56,440 nucleotides of DNA from Oscillospiraceae bacterium (GCA_015065445.1 SVQF01000004.1:1-56440), one strand, 5' to 3'; shown: positions 32,584 to 41,915, numbered from the stretch's first letter. Translations and numbers: made by a program. The notes: generated by a model not told the origin, from the letters alone.

Positions 32584-35211
32584 ATGGCTAAAAAATACTG
32601 TTACCTCTTCTCAGAAGGTAACGCAGACATGAGAGAGCTTCTTGGTGGTAAGGGTGCTAACCTTGCAGAGATGACCAACATCGGTCTTCCTGTACCGCAG
32701 GGCTTCACCATCACAACAGAGGCTTGTACTCAGTACTATGAGGACGGCAGACAGATTAATCCCGAAATCATGGCAGAAATTGAAGAGTACATCGTTAAAA
32801 TGGAAGAAATCAACGGCAAAAAGTTCGGCGACAAAGAGAATCCGCTTCTCGTTTCTGTTCGTTCAGGTGCACGTGCATCAATGCCCGGTATGATGGATAC
32901 AATCCTTAACCTTGGTCTTAACGAAGAGGTTGTTGAAGTTATGGCTGAAAAGTCAGGCAATCCACGTTGGGCTTACGACTGCTACAGAAGATTCATTCAG
33001 ATGTATTCTGACGTAGTTATGGAAGTTGGTAAGAAGTACTTTGAGCAGCTCATCGACGAGATGAAGGCTGACAGAGGCGTTACACAGGACGTTGACCTTA
33101 CTGCTGAAGACCTTAAAGAACTTGCAGAGCAGTTTAAGGCTGAATACAAAGAGAAAATCGGCGAGGACTTCCCGACTGATCCTAAGGAGCAGCTTATGGG
33201 TGCAGTTAAGGCTGTATTCCGTTCATGGGACAACCCACGTGCAAACGTATATCGCCGTGATAACGATATTCCTTATTCATGGGGTACTGCAGTAAACGTA
33301 CAGGCAATGGCATTCGGTAATATGGGTGACGATTGCGGTACAGGCGTTGCATTCACACGTGACCCTGCAACAGGTGCAAAAGGTCTGTTCGGCGAGTTCC
33401 TTACCAACGCACAGGGCGAGGACGTTGTAGCAGGTGTTCGTACTCCTATGCACATCAGCGAGATGGAGCAGAAGTTCCCGGAGGCTTTCGCTGAGTTCAC
33501 AAAGGTTTGCTCAATTCTTGAAAACCATTACAGAGATATGCAGGATATGGAATTTACTGTTGAACACGGTAAACTCTTTATGCTCCAGACCAGAAACGGT
33601 AAGAGAACTGCACAGGCTGCTCTTCAGATTGCCTGCGACCTCGTTGACGAAGGTATGAGAACTGAAGAAGAAGCCGTTGCAATGATTGACCCACGTAACC
33701 TCGACACACTTCTTCACCCGCAGTTTGACGCAGCTGCTCTTAAGGCTGCTACACCTATGGGTAAGGGCCTTGGTGCTTCTCCGGGTGCTGCTTGCGGTAA
33801 GATTGTATTCACAGCTGAAGACGCTGAAGAGTGGAACGCAAGAGGCGAAAAGGTTGTACTTGTTCGTCTTGAGACTTCACCTGAAGATATTACAGGTATG
33901 AAGGCATCACAGGGTATCCTCACAGTACGTGGCGGTATGACTTCTCACGCTGCCGTTGTTGCACGTGGTATGGGTACTTGCTGCGTATCGGGTTGCTCAG
34001 ATATCGTAATGGACGAGGACAACAAAGTATTTACTCTCGCAGGTAAAGAATTCCACGAGGGCGACTATATTTCAATCGACGGTTCAACAGGTAACATCTA
34101 CGACGGCATCATCGAAACAAAGGATGCTGAAATCGCAGGTACATTCGGCAGAATTATGGGCTGGGCTGACAAGTACAGAACACTCAAGGTTCGCACAAAC
34201 GCAGATACTCCTGCTGACGCTAAGAGAGCAAGAGAGCTCGGTGCAGAAGGTATCGGTCTTTGCCGTACAGAGCATATGTTCTTTGAAGAGGACAGAATTG
34301 CTGCATTCCGTGAAATGATTTGTTCAGACACTGTTGAAGAGAGAGAAGCTGCTCTTGAGAAGATTCTTCCTTATCAGCAGAACGACTTTGAGCAGCTTTA
34401 CGAAGCACTTGAAGGTTGCCCTGTAACAATCCGTTTCCTTGACCCGCCGCTTCACGAGTTTGTTCCTACTGAAGAAGCAGACATTAAGAAACTCGCTGAC
34501 GCACAGGGCAAGAGCGTTGAGGAAATCAAAGCAATTATCGCTTCACTTCACGAGTTCAACCCGATGATGGGTCACCGTGGTCTCCGTCTTGCAGTAACAT
34601 ATCCTGAAATTGCTAAGATGCAGACAAGAGCCGTTATCCGTGCCGCTATCAATGTTAAGAAGGCTCATCCTGACTGGGATATGGTTCCCGAGATTATGAT
34701 TCCTCTTTCATGCGACGCTAAGGAACTCAAGTATGTTAAGGACATCGTTGTTGCAACTGCTGACGAAGAAATCGCTGCAGCAGGTTCAGATATGAAGTAC
34801 GAAGTTGGTACTATGATTGAGATTCCTCGTGCTGCTCTTACAGCAGGCGAAATCGCTAAGGAAGCTGAGTTCTTCTGCTTCGGTACTAACGACCTTACTC
34901 AGATGACATTCGGTTTCAGCCGTGACGACGCAGGTAAGTTCCTTGACGCTTACTATGACGCTAAGATTTTTGAGAACGATCCGTTTGCTAAGCTTGACCA
35001 GACAGGTGTTGGCCAGCTTATGGAAATGGCAGTTAAAAACGGTAAGGCAACCCGTCCTTCACTCCACTGCGGTATCTGCGGTGAGCACGGCGGTGACCCA
35101 AGCTCAGTTGAGTTCTGCCACAAGATTGGTCTTGACTATGTATCTTGCTCACCGTTCAGAGTTCCGATTGCACGTCTTGCTGCTGCACAGGCTGCTATCG
35201 CATCTAAATAA
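32584..35211 (+). CDS. ppdK: pyruvate, phosphate dikinase
   Basis: 875 residues from ATG 32584, just after GGGAGG; length typical. The N-terminal ATP-grasp part (SVRSGARASMPGMMDTIL) is present. The phospho-carrier His is in GGMTSHAAVVARGMG. The C-terminal PEP/pyruvate barrel has GIGLCRTEHMFF and LHCGICGEHGGDP with its catalytic Cys. It interconverts pyruvate, ATP and Pi with PEP, AMP and PPi, and in many anaerobes serves glycolysis. Codons are strongly biased (GGT, CGT, CTT), as in highly expressed genes. It is monocistronic with a strong terminator. Confidence 0.98.
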   Translation: MAKKYCYLFSEGNADMRELLGGKGANLAEMTNIGLPVPQGFTITTEACTQYYEDGRQINPEIMAEIEEYIVKMEEINGKKFGDKENPLLVSVRSGARASMPGMMDTILNLGLNEEVVEVMAEKSGNPRWAYDCYRRFIQMYSDVVMEVGKKYFEQLIDEMKADRGVTQDVDLTAEDLKELAEQFKAEYKEKIGEDFPTDPKEQLMGAVKAVFRSWDNPRANVYRRDNDIPYSWGTAVNVQAMAFGNMGDDCGTGVAFTRDPATGAKGLFGEFLTNAQGEDVVAGVRTPMHISEMEQKFPEAFAEFTKVCSILENHYRDMQDMEFTVEHGKLFMLQTRNGKRTAQAALQIACDLVDEGMRTEEEAVAMIDPRNLDTLLHPQFDAAALKAATPMGKGLGASPGAACGKIVFTAEDAEEWNARGEKVVLVRLETSPEDITGMKASQGILTVRGGMTSHAAVVARGMGTCCVSGCSDIVMDEDNKVFTLAGKEFHEGDYISIDGSTGNIYDGIIETKDAEIAGTFGRIMGWADKYRTLKVRTNADTPADAKRARELGAEGIGLCRTEHMFFEEDRIAAFREMICSDTVEEREAALEKILPYQQNDFEQLYEALEGCPVTIRFLDPPLHEFVPTEEADIKKLADAQGKSVEEIKAIIASLHEFNPMMGHRGLRLAVTYPEIAKMQTRAVIRAAINVKKAHPDWDMVPEIMIPLSCDAKELKYVKDIVVATADEEIAAAGSDMKYEVGTMIEIPRAALTAGEIAKEAEFFCFGTNDLTQMTFGFSRDDAGKFLDAYYDAKIFENDPFAKLDQTGVGQLMEMAVKNGKATRPSLHCGICGEHGGDPSSVEFCHKIGLDYVSCSPFRVPIARLAAAQAAIASK

Positions 35212-35230
35212 GAGCAATACAAGTGTAACT

Positions 35231-35264
35231 AAAAAGAGGACAGCGTGAGCTGTCCTCTTTTTTA
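35231..35264 (+). terminator. ppdK terminator
   Basis: AAAAAGAGGACAGC-GTGA-GCTGTCCTCTTTTTT. Confidence 0.95.
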
Positions 35265-35293
35265 TAATGTTATAAATTATTTGTAAAAAAGTG

Positions 35294-35322
35294 TTGACAA
35301 AAATAAATAAATATTGTAATAT
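35294..35322 (+). promoter_or_regulatory. promoter of the second feo operon
   Basis: TTGACA (35294-35299), 17-bp spacer, TAATAT (35317-35322). Confidence 0.85.
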
Positions 35323-35327
35323 ATAGG

Positions 35328-35347
35328 CGGTTAGTTGAGGCTAACCG
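35328..35347. promoter_or_regulatory. metal-type operator 1 of the feo operon
   Basis: CGGTTAG-TTGAGG-CTAACCG, perfect 7-bp arms, over the predicted transcription start. Confidence 0.85.
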
Positions 35348-35363
35348 TCTTTTTAGGCGTGCA

Positions 35364-35381
35364 AGTTAGTTTTTGCTAACT
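35364..35381. promoter_or_regulatory. metal-type operator 2 of the feo operon
   Basis: AGTTAG-TTTTTG-CTAACT. Its centre is 35 bp from operator 1. Confidence 0.85.
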
Positions 35382-35397
35382 AAAATTTATACACGGC

Positions 35398-35415
35398 AGT
35401 TAGTTTTGGCTAACT
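35398..35415. promoter_or_regulatory. metal-type operator 3 of the feo operon
   Basis: AGTTAG-TTTTGG-CTAACT. Its centre is 34 bp from operator 2, close to the ribosome-binding site of the first feoA. Confidence 0.85.
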
Positions 35416-35435
35416 TTTGTTACGGAGGCGATATT

Positions 35436-35648
35436 ATGATTCCGCTCAGTGTTCTCGGGGACGGAAACGAAGGTATCATAAAAAAGGTCGGCGGCAAGCC
35501 CGAGGTAAAAAAGCACCTCGAAAATCTTGGCTTTGTGGTTGGCGACAACGTAATTGTTATTACCGAGCAAGACGGCAATATTATTGTAAAAGTTAAGGAA
35601 ACACGTGTTGCCATAAGCAAAGAAATGGCAATGAAAATATATGTTTAA
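35436..35648 (+). CDS. feoA: FeoA-domain protein (first)
   Basis: 70 residues from ATG 35436, with GGAGG upstream; the frame is open further upstream through the operators but without a site. The FeoA SH3-like pattern is seen: LSVLGDGNEGIIKKVGG, HLENLGFVVGDNVIVI, NIIVKVKETRVAISKEMAMKI. FeoA binds FeoB in the cytoplasm and supports transport. Having two FeoA genes before feoB is common in Clostridia; this copy is the more divergent one. Confidence 0.9.
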   Translation: MIPLSVLGDGNEGIIKKVGGKPEVKKHLENLGFVVGDNVIVITEQDGNIIVKVKETRVAISKEMAMKIYV

Positions 35649-35683
35649 AATTATTTTATATAAACTTGTGAAGGAGGATTACG

Positions 35684-35905
35684 ATGAACACTCTGAGAAA
35701 TGTTAAAATCGGAGACACCTGTAAGGTAAAGCGTATTCACGGCGAGGGAGCACTCAAACGCAGAATTATGGATATGGGCATTACCAAAGGTGTAGAGATT
35801 TACGTGCGTAAGGTTGCACCTCTCGGCGACCCGGTTGAAGTTACCGTAAGAGGTTACGAACTTTCAATCCGTAAAGGAGACGCCGAACTTATTGAAGTTG
35901 AATAA
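35684..35905 (+). CDS. feoA: FeoA-domain protein (second)
   Basis: 73 residues with GAAGGAGG upstream. Classical FeoA: KRIHGEGALKRRIMDMGITKG, then APLGDPVEVTVRGYELSIRK. It is close in sequence to the FeoA part of the fusion at 18668. It lies 35 nt after the first feoA and 60 nt before feoB, with a further metal-type box in between. Confidence 0.95.
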   Translation: MNTLRNVKIGDTCKVKRIHGEGALKRRIMDMGITKGVEIYVRKVAPLGDPVEVTVRGYELSIRKGDAELIEVE

Positions 35906-35920
35906 TTTTTTTACAAACAC

Positions 35921-35938
35921 GGTTAGCGTTAACTAACC
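35921..35938. promoter_or_regulatory. metal-type operator 4, upstream of feoB
   Basis: GGTTAG-CGTTAA-CTAACC, between the second feoA and feoB. No obvious promoter accompanies it, so it may mark an internal promoter or a roadblock site. Confidence 0.7.
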
Positions 35939-35965
35939 AATATTGATGAAAGGATACTAACAAAT

Positions 35966-38407
35966 ATGTCTATTCGCATAGCACTTGCAGGTAACCCGAA
36001 CAGCGGTAAGACAACACTGTTTAATGCTCTTACGGGCTCCAATCAGTTTGTCGGCAACTGGCCCGGCGTTACCGTAGAAAAGAAGGAAGGCAAGCTCAGA
36101 AAGAGCAGCGACGTAATTATTACTGACCTTCCGGGTATCTATTCGCTTTCGCCTTACACGATTGAAGAGGTTGTTGCGAGAGATTACCTTATTGACGAAA
36201 AGCCTGACGCAATTATTAATATTGTTGACGGTACAAACCTTGAAAGAAACCTCTATCTTACAACACAGCTCGTAGAACTCGGCATTCCCGTTGTGGTAGC
36301 CGTAAATATGATGGACGTTGTTAAAAAGAGAGGCGATAAGATTGACACCGCTGAGCTGTCACGCCAGCTTGCCTGCCCCGTTCTGGAGATTTCGGCTCTT
36401 AAAGGAACAGGTATTGACGAGGCTGCACAGGCTGCAGTGAAGGCTGCATCGGGCGAGCCGACAGTTCCGCAACACTCGTTCAGCGGCGTAGTTGAACACG
36501 CACTTGCTCACATTGAGGAAAGACTTCTTCACGATATGCCGTCTGAGCAGCAGAGATGGTACGCTATCAAACTTTTTGAAAGCGACGAAAAAGTTATTGA
36601 AAAGCTGAATATCAGCAAGGCTGACCTCGACCATATTGCCGAGGACATAAAAGCTGCTGAGGACGAGATGGATGACGACGCTGAGTCAATCATCACAAAT
36701 GAAAGATACATATACATTACAACAATCATTAAGTCCTGCTACAAAAAAGCAAGCAAGGACAAACTTTCAACCTCAGACAAGATTGATAAGGTTGTTACAA
36801 ACAGATTCCTCGGTCTGCCGATTTTCGCAGTAGTAATGTTCATCGTTTACTTTGTATCGGTTACAACAGTCGGTGCGTGGGTTACTGACTGGACAAACGA
36901 CGGACTCTTCGGCGACGGCTGGTTTGCAACGTCAAAATATCAGCAGGCGTACGACGACGATATGGACGCATATGCGGAGGAATACATCTTCTCAAATGCT
37001 GAATTCAAGACAAAACTTACCGCAGCCAAGGACGCTGAGGTTATAGGTGCAGAAGACGTTTACGAAGCTGCATACGGTGAAGAGGCAAGCTGGGGCGACT
37101 TTGACGAACAGTTCGGTTCGTACGGCGACTCGCTTGCAGAGGCAGGTTACGACCTCGGCGAATACGTTGACACCGCTATGGGCAACGAAGACGAAGAAAT
37201 TGAGCCCGCAGGAGAAGTTCCCGACCCGACTGAGTACAAGGGCTGGATTAACGGCGTTCCCGTACTCGTTGGCAATCTTCTTGAAAAGATGAACGCAGGC
37301 GAATTTGCGTCGGGACTCATCCTCGACGGTATTGTTGGCGGTGTTGGCGCCGTACTCGGTTTTGTACCGCAGATGTTCGTTCTGTTCCTCTTCCTTGCAT
37401 TCCTCGAAAGTTGCGGCTATATGGCTCGTGTAGCATTCATTATGGACAGAATTTTCAGAAAGTTCGGTCTTTCGGGTAAATCGTTCATCCCTGTTCTTAT
37501 CGGTACAGGATGCGGCGTTCCCGGTGTTATGGCGTCACGTACAATCGAAAACGAGCGTGACCGCCGTATGACGATTATGACAACAACGTTTATCCCCTGC
37601 GGTGCTAAACTGCCGATTATTGCAATGCTTGCAACAGCATTGTTTGGCGGTGCGGCTTGGGTTGCACCGAGTGCATACTTCATAGGTATTGCAGCAATCA
37701 TCTGCTCGGGTATTATCCTTAAAAAGACTAAGCCGTTCGCAGGCGACCCTGCTCCGTTCGTTATGGAACTTCCTTCATACCATATGCCTACAGTCGGCAC
37801 GGTTCTTCGCTCAATGTGGGAGCGTGGCTGGTCGTTCATCAAGAAGGCAGGTACAATCATCCTTCTTTCTTCAATCATCATCTGGCTTGGTTCGGTATTC
37901 GGCACAGGCGGATTCAACCCCGACAGAGAACTCGACACAAGCATACTCGGTATGCTCGGCAAGGCTGTTAAGTGGATATTTGCTCCTCTTGGCTTTGGTG
38001 CGGGTGAAGAAGGTATTACCGCTACAATCGCAACCGTTATGGGTCTTGTTGCAAAAGAAGAGGTTGTCGGCGTATTCGGCGTACTCGACTTCATCAGTAT
38101 GAGCAAACTCGCAGGTTACTCGTTCCTTGTTTTCAACCTCCTCTGTGCTCCTTGCTTCGCAGCAATCGGTGCTATCAAGAGAGAGATGAACTCAGCAAAG
38201 TGGACCTGGTTTGCAATCGGTTATCAGTGCCTGCTCGCTTACGCAGCATCATTTGTAATCTTCCAGATTGGTTCAATCTTCGCAGGCGGTGCAAATGTAG
38301 TAGGCGTAATATGTGCAGTGGCAGTAATCGTTTGCTTCGGCTATATGCTGTTCAGAAAGAACAAGTATGACGAAAACCACCTTACAGTATCAACAAAGAA
38401 AAAATAA
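35966..38407 (+). CDS. feoB: FeoB ferrous iron transporter with acidic insertion
   Basis: 813 residues. G1 GNPNSGKT (9-16), G3 DLPG (54-57) and G4 NMMD (114-117) are intact, followed by the GDI region and the membrane domain with GTGCGVPGVMASRT and the Cys of NLLCAPCFAAI. Between the first membrane segment (about 284-306) and the next, residues about 318-428 form an Asp/Glu-rich insertion, roughly a third acidic, that the FeoAB fusion in this window lacks. By topology it would lie outside the cell. The operon boxes suggest this is the low-iron uptake system. Confidence 0.97.
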   Translation: MSIRIALAGNPNSGKTTLFNALTGSNQFVGNWPGVTVEKKEGKLRKSSDVIITDLPGIYSLSPYTIEEVVARDYLIDEKPDAIINIVDGTNLERNLYLTTQLVELGIPVVVAVNMMDVVKKRGDKIDTAELSRQLACPVLEISALKGTGIDEAAQAAVKAASGEPTVPQHSFSGVVEHALAHIEERLLHDMPSEQQRWYAIKLFESDEKVIEKLNISKADLDHIAEDIKAAEDEMDDDAESIITNERYIYITTIIKSCYKKASKDKLSTSDKIDKVVTNRFLGLPIFAVVMFIVYFVSVTTVGAWVTDWTNDGLFGDGWFATSKYQQAYDDDMDAYAEEYIFSNAEFKTKLTAAKDAEVIGAEDVYEAAYGEEASWGDFDEQFGSYGDSLAEAGYDLGEYVDTAMGNEDEEIEPAGEVPDPTEYKGWINGVPVLVGNLLEKMNAGEFASGLILDGIVGGVGAVLGFVPQMFVLFLFLAFLESCGYMARVAFIMDRIFRKFGLSGKSFIPVLIGTGCGVPGVMASRTIENERDRRMTIMTTTFIPCGAKLPIIAMLATALFGGAAWVAPSAYFIGIAAIICSGIILKKTKPFAGDPAPFVMELPSYHMPTVGTVLRSMWERGWSFIKKAGTIILLSSIIIWLGSVFGTGGFNPDRELDTSILGMLGKAVKWIFAPLGFGAGEEGITATIATVMGLVAKEEVVGVFGVLDFISMSKLAGYSFLVFNLLCAPCFAAIGAIKREMNSAKWTWFAIGYQCLLAYAASFVIFQIGSIFAGGANVVGVICAVAVIVCFGYMLFRKNKYDENHLTVSTKKK

Positions 38408-38460
38408 TTGTTGATTAGTTATTGATAATAAGGTACAATACAATAAAAGGGGGCATTGAT

Positions 38461-38646
38461 ATGTTACAGTTTTTGCAGGCTAACTGGGGCACAATAGTTG
38501 CACTGCTTGCAGTGGCAGTCTTGGTGTTCCTTGCCATTTGGAGAATGGCAAAAGACAAAAAAGCAGGCATAGGTCCGTGCGGACAAAAATGTTCGCAGTG
38601 TGCAAACGCAGGACACTGCAGCAGCGACTGTGCCTCGTGCAAATAG
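38461..38646 (+). CDS. FeoB-associated Cys-rich membrane protein
   Basis: 61 residues from ATG 38461, after GGGGGC. One membrane helix (about 10-28) is followed by a basic stretch and a Cys-rich tail: CGQKC, CANAG, HCSSDC and ASCK, seven cysteines... six or more within 22 residues. This is the small protein family found next to feoB in Firmicutes; it is thought to assist FeoB, perhaps through metal binding, but its role is not proven. It is the last gene of the operon. Confidence 0.9.
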   Translation: MLQFLQANWGTIVALLAVAVLVFLAIWRMAKDKKAGIGPCGQKCSQCANAGHCSSDCASCK

Positions 38647-38653
38647 CAACTTT

Positions 38654-38684
38654 AAACGGGTGATTATCACCCGTTTATTTTTTT
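38654..38684 (+). terminator. terminator of the second feo operon
   Basis: AAACGGG-TGATTATCA-CCCGTTT followed by ATTTTTTT. Confidence 0.9.
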
Positions 38685-38685
38685 C

Positions 38686-38714
38686 TTGTAGTAAAGGCTT
38701 TTAAGTGATATAAT
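38686..38714 (+). promoter_or_regulatory. promoter of the membrane glycan-type cluster
   Basis: TTGTAG (38686-38691), 17-bp spacer, TATAAT (38709-38714), followed by ACGGAGG before the start at 38745. Confidence 0.75.
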
Positions 38715-38744
38715 CAAAATATATTATTTACGGAGGCAACCGAT

Positions 38745-40262
38745 ATGCCCGAAAGAAAGTTAGTTAATATCAACGATATGCCAAAGTGGTTTAAGGCGTT
38801 GTACATACTCGCACCCGTTCTGGGCGTGCTGCTTATTACAAATCAGCTTGACAACGACTTTTTCTTTATTTACAAAACGGGCGAATTCGTGACAAACAAC
38901 GGATTTCCGACCACCGACTTTTTGTCGATGCACGGCAGTATGCACATCATCGTACAGCAGTGGCTGAGTGCGGTAATATATTATTTTCTGTACTCAAAAC
39001 TCGGCGAGTTCGGTGCAATCGCTTTTGTATACGTGTGCTACGCCCTGTTTTGCGTACTTATGCACAAGCTGACAAGATTAATTACAGATAATCTTTTTGT
39101 GGCAAGTATGTTTTCGTTTGTGGCAGACGTACTTGCAGCAACAATGTTTGAAACAACACGTCCGCAGGCAATGACATTTCTTTTGATTTTGCTTGCAGTG
39201 TATATGCTTGAATGCTTTGTACAAAAAGGAAAAACCGTTTACCTTTGCGTGCTGCCGGTTATTTCGCTCGCACTGATTAACCTGCACGCTGCAATGTGGC
39301 TTATGCTGTTTGTGTTTGCCGCACCGTACGCAGCAGCCGCACTGCCGATAAAACTCGGCAAAATAAAGCTGGAGCCCTGCTGCAGTTTTATAAAGCTCTT
39401 GGTCTGCGGTGCCGCCTGCTTTGGCGTGGGATTTGTTAATCCGTACGGAATTGAGGCTATGAAGTACATCTTCACCTCGTTCGGCTATGACGAAATAAAT
39501 AAAAATATAAACGAAATGGCAAAAACGTCTGCCGCAAACTCATCGGGCACCGTATTCTTTATAGTGCTTGCGGCTTTTATGTGCCTTGCGATTTTTGCAA
39601 AGAAAAAGGCGTTTTCCACAAGATTTGTTCTGCTGTTTCTCGGCACAACGCTTATGGCGTTTATGAATCTTAAGTCCATCGCATACTTTATAGTCGGCGG
39701 TGTTCCTGCATTTTCGTATATGCTTAAAGATGCCGAGATTAAACTGCCCGTAGACGAGAAAAAGCCGAGCGATAAAAAGGACAGCAAAAAGTTGCGTATG
39801 CTCATTGTCGCTTTTGCCGCTATGATTGTTGTGCTTGTTGTTGCTCTTGTTACTCAGGCGGGCAACACGCAGGCTCCCGAAAACGAGGCGAAGTCCGAGT
39901 ACGCCGCACTTGACGAAATTGTTGCAATACTCGACAAAGAGGACAAAGACGACGTTGTGCTTTTTGCCGGATTCAATCAGGGACAGTATTTTGAATTCTA
40001 CGGCTACCACCCGTACATCGACGGCAGAGCCGAACTGTTTTTGGAAGACAACAACAAAGAATACAATTATCTTAAAGAATACTTTGACCTTGAAAAAGGA
40101 AAAATCTATTACAGGGACTTTGTTGACAAATACGATTTTAACTATCTTGTTGTGGACAATGCTATGCCTTACCTCAGCACGTCGCTTGAACACGACAGCG
40201 ACTTTGAACTTGTTTATACCTCTGACTACGCAAAACTGTTTAAACTCAAGGATAACGGATGA
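38745..40262 (+). CDS. multipass membrane protein, GT-C glycosyltransferase-like
   Basis: 505 residues. About ten membrane segments occupy residues 18-360. The first extracytoplasmic loop has DNDFFFIYKTGEFV, then FPTTDFLS and QWLSAVIYYF, a pattern of acidic residues and WLS seen in GT-C type glycosyltransferases that use lipid-linked sugars. The C-terminal 130 residues form a soluble extracytoplasmic domain (VVLFAGFNQGQYFEFYGYHPYIDGR). The stop overlaps the GtrA start by 4 bp. I infer a role in envelope glycan decoration. The exact substrate is unknown. Confidence 0.7.
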   Translation: MPERKLVNINDMPKWFKALYILAPVLGVLLITNQLDNDFFFIYKTGEFVTNNGFPTTDFLSMHGSMHIIVQQWLSAVIYYFLYSKLGEFGAIAFVYVCYALFCVLMHKLTRLITDNLFVASMFSFVADVLAATMFETTRPQAMTFLLILLAVYMLECFVQKGKTVYLCVLPVISLALINLHAAMWLMLFVFAAPYAAAALPIKLGKIKLEPCCSFIKLLVCGAACFGVGFVNPYGIEAMKYIFTSFGYDEINKNINEMAKTSAANSSGTVFFIVLAAFMCLAIFAKKKAFSTRFVLLFLGTTLMAFMNLKSIAYFIVGGVPAFSYMLKDAEIKLPVDEKKPSDKKDSKKLRMLIVAFAAMIVVLVVALVTQAGNTQAPENEAKSEYAALDEIVAILDKEDKDDVVLFAGFNQGQYFEFYGYHPYIDGRAELFLEDNNKEYNYLKEYFDLEKGKIYYRDFVDKYDFNYLVVDNAMPYLSTSLEHDSDFELVYTSDYAKLFKLKDNG

Positions 40263-40735
40263 AAAAGATTAAAGAACTTCTGATTAAATACAAAGAGATA
40301 ATTACATATGTGGTTTTCGGTGTGCTTACCACGCTTATGAACTGGGCGACCTATGCAATTACCACCCGTATTCTGCCGCCCGCTACGGCAGACGGACTGA
40401 GCGAATTTCAGCTCGGCGTGTGCCAGGCGATTGCGTGGATTGCGGGCGTGCTGTTTGCGTTTATCACAAACAAACTGTGGGTGTTTGAAAGCAAAAGTTT
40501 TGCACCTAAAGTGCTGGCAAGAGAGTTTGTTTCGTTTGTTGCGGCACGTGGCGTGACGGGACTGCTTGAAGTTTTCGGTCTGCCGCTGCTTGTAAAAATC
40601 GGCGTAAATCAAACAGTTTTCGGAATTGAAGGTATGCTTGCAAAGCTGCTTGTTTCCGTAATCGTAGTAATACTAAACTACGTGTTCAGCAAACTCATAG
40701 TATTCAGAAAAAAGACGAAAGATGAAAGCAAATAA
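40259..40735 (+). CDS. GtrA-family membrane protein
   Basis: 158 residues with four membrane segments. The opening ELLIKYKEIITYVVFGVLTTLMNW and mid-block AWIAGVLFAFITNKLWVFES... are the GtrA signature (first block reported here as two parts: ELLIKYKEIITY and VVFGVLTTLMNW). GtrA proteins are thought to flip or hold polyprenyl-linked sugars for surface glycosylation. It overlaps both neighbours (4 bp before, 14 bp after), so the three genes are coupled. Confidence 0.88.
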   Translation: MKKIKELLIKYKEIITYVVFGVLTTLMNWATYAITTRILPPATADGLSEFQLGVCQAIAWIAGVLFAFITNKLWVFESKSFAPKVLAREFVSFVAARGVTGLLEVFGLPLLVKIGVNQTVFGIEGMLAKLLVSVIVVILNYVFSKLIVFRKKTKDESK

Positions 40736-41915
40736 ACTAACATTCAAACATACAATTTATGCAAGCTACCTCGGTTATATTACTCAGGCGATTGTAAACA
40801 ATCTTGCACCGCTGCTGTTTTTGATTTTCAAAGACAGTTTCGGCATACCTCTCGGTAAAATCACACTGCTGATAACGGTTAACTTTTTTGTGCAGCTTGC
40901 CGTTGACTTTGCCGCCTCAAAGGCTGTGGACAAAGCTGGATACAAGCCGTCCGTAGTGACGGCTCATATTTTGTGTGCGGCAGGACTTATTATGCTTGCC
41001 GTAATGCCGCAAATATGCAAAAACTCATTTGCAGGGCTGCTTGCCGCAGTTGTTGTTTACGCCGTAGGCGGCGGACTGATTGAAGTGCTTATAAGCCCGA
41101 TAGTGGAGGCTTGCCCGTCGGACAACAAGGCGTCCGCAATGAGTCTGCTGCACTCGTTTTACTGCTGGGGCTGTGTTCTTGTTATAACGCTGTCCACACT
41201 TTTTCTGCACTTTGCAGGCAAGGACAGATGGCAGCTTCTCGCAGTGCTGTGGGCGTTGCTGCCGCTGTTTAACGCAGTGTTTTTTGCACTGGTGCCAATC
41301 AACACGCTGACCGGGGAAGGCAAAGGTATGTCCTACCGTGAACTGTTTTCGCACGGCGGATTTTTGCTGCTGATAATAATGATGGTCTGCTCGGGTGCAA
41401 GCGAACAGTCTATGAGTCAGTGGGCGTCGGCTCTTGCTGAAAGCGGACTCGGCGTGTCAAAGGTTGCGGGCGACCTTGCAGGACCCTGTATGTTTGCAGT
41501 TCTTATGGGCAGTGCAAGAGTAATCGGTGCAAAGCTTACGAACAGGGTTTCGCTTAGCCTTATGATGTGCGTAAGCGGCGTGATTTGCATTGCCTCGTAT
41601 CTGATAACATCGCTTTCGGTAAATCCCGTTGTGTCGCTTGCAGGCTGTGCGATTTGCGGCTTTTCGGTAGGAATTATGTGGCCCGCTACATTTTCTGTTG
41701 CAAGCGAAAAATTCACCCGTGGCGGCACTGCTATGTTTGCACTGCTCGCACTCGCAGGCGACCTCGGTTGTATGGGAGGACCTACAATTGTGGGCGAAAT
41801 ATCGGCAACTCTTTCCGACAATCTTAAATCGGGAATGCTTGTTGCCGCCGTGTTCCCCGCCGTTTTGGTTGTATGCGTACTGCTTGGCAGCAGCAAAAAA
41901 TTCAATCCTCGTTAA
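40722..41915 (+). CDS. major facilitator superfamily transporter
   Basis: 397 residues with twelve hydrophobic segments in two halves; the loop between TM2 and TM3 (DFAASKAVDKAGYKPSV) is the degenerate MFS motif A. The sequence resembles FucP-like/sugar-type MFS members. The start overlaps gtrA by 14 bp. The substrate is unknown; the context suggests a sugar or cell-surface precursor. Confidence 0.85.
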   Translation: MKANKLTFKHTIYASYLGYITQAIVNNLAPLLFLIFKDSFGIPLGKITLLITVNFFVQLAVDFAASKAVDKAGYKPSVVTAHILCAAGLIMLAVMPQICKNSFAGLLAAVVVYAVGGGLIEVLISPIVEACPSDNKASAMSLLHSFYCWGCVLVITLSTLFLHFAGKDRWQLLAVLWALLPLFNAVFFALVPINTLTGEGKGMSYRELFSHGGFLLLIIMMVCSGASEQSMSQWASALAESGLGVSKVAGDLAGPCMFAVLMGSARVIGAKLTNRVSLSLMMCVSGVICIASYLITSLSVNPVVSLAGCAICGFSVGIMWPATFSVASEKFTRGGTAMFALLALAGDLGCMGGPTIVGEISATLSDNLKSGMLVAAVFPAVLVVCVLLGSSKKFNPR

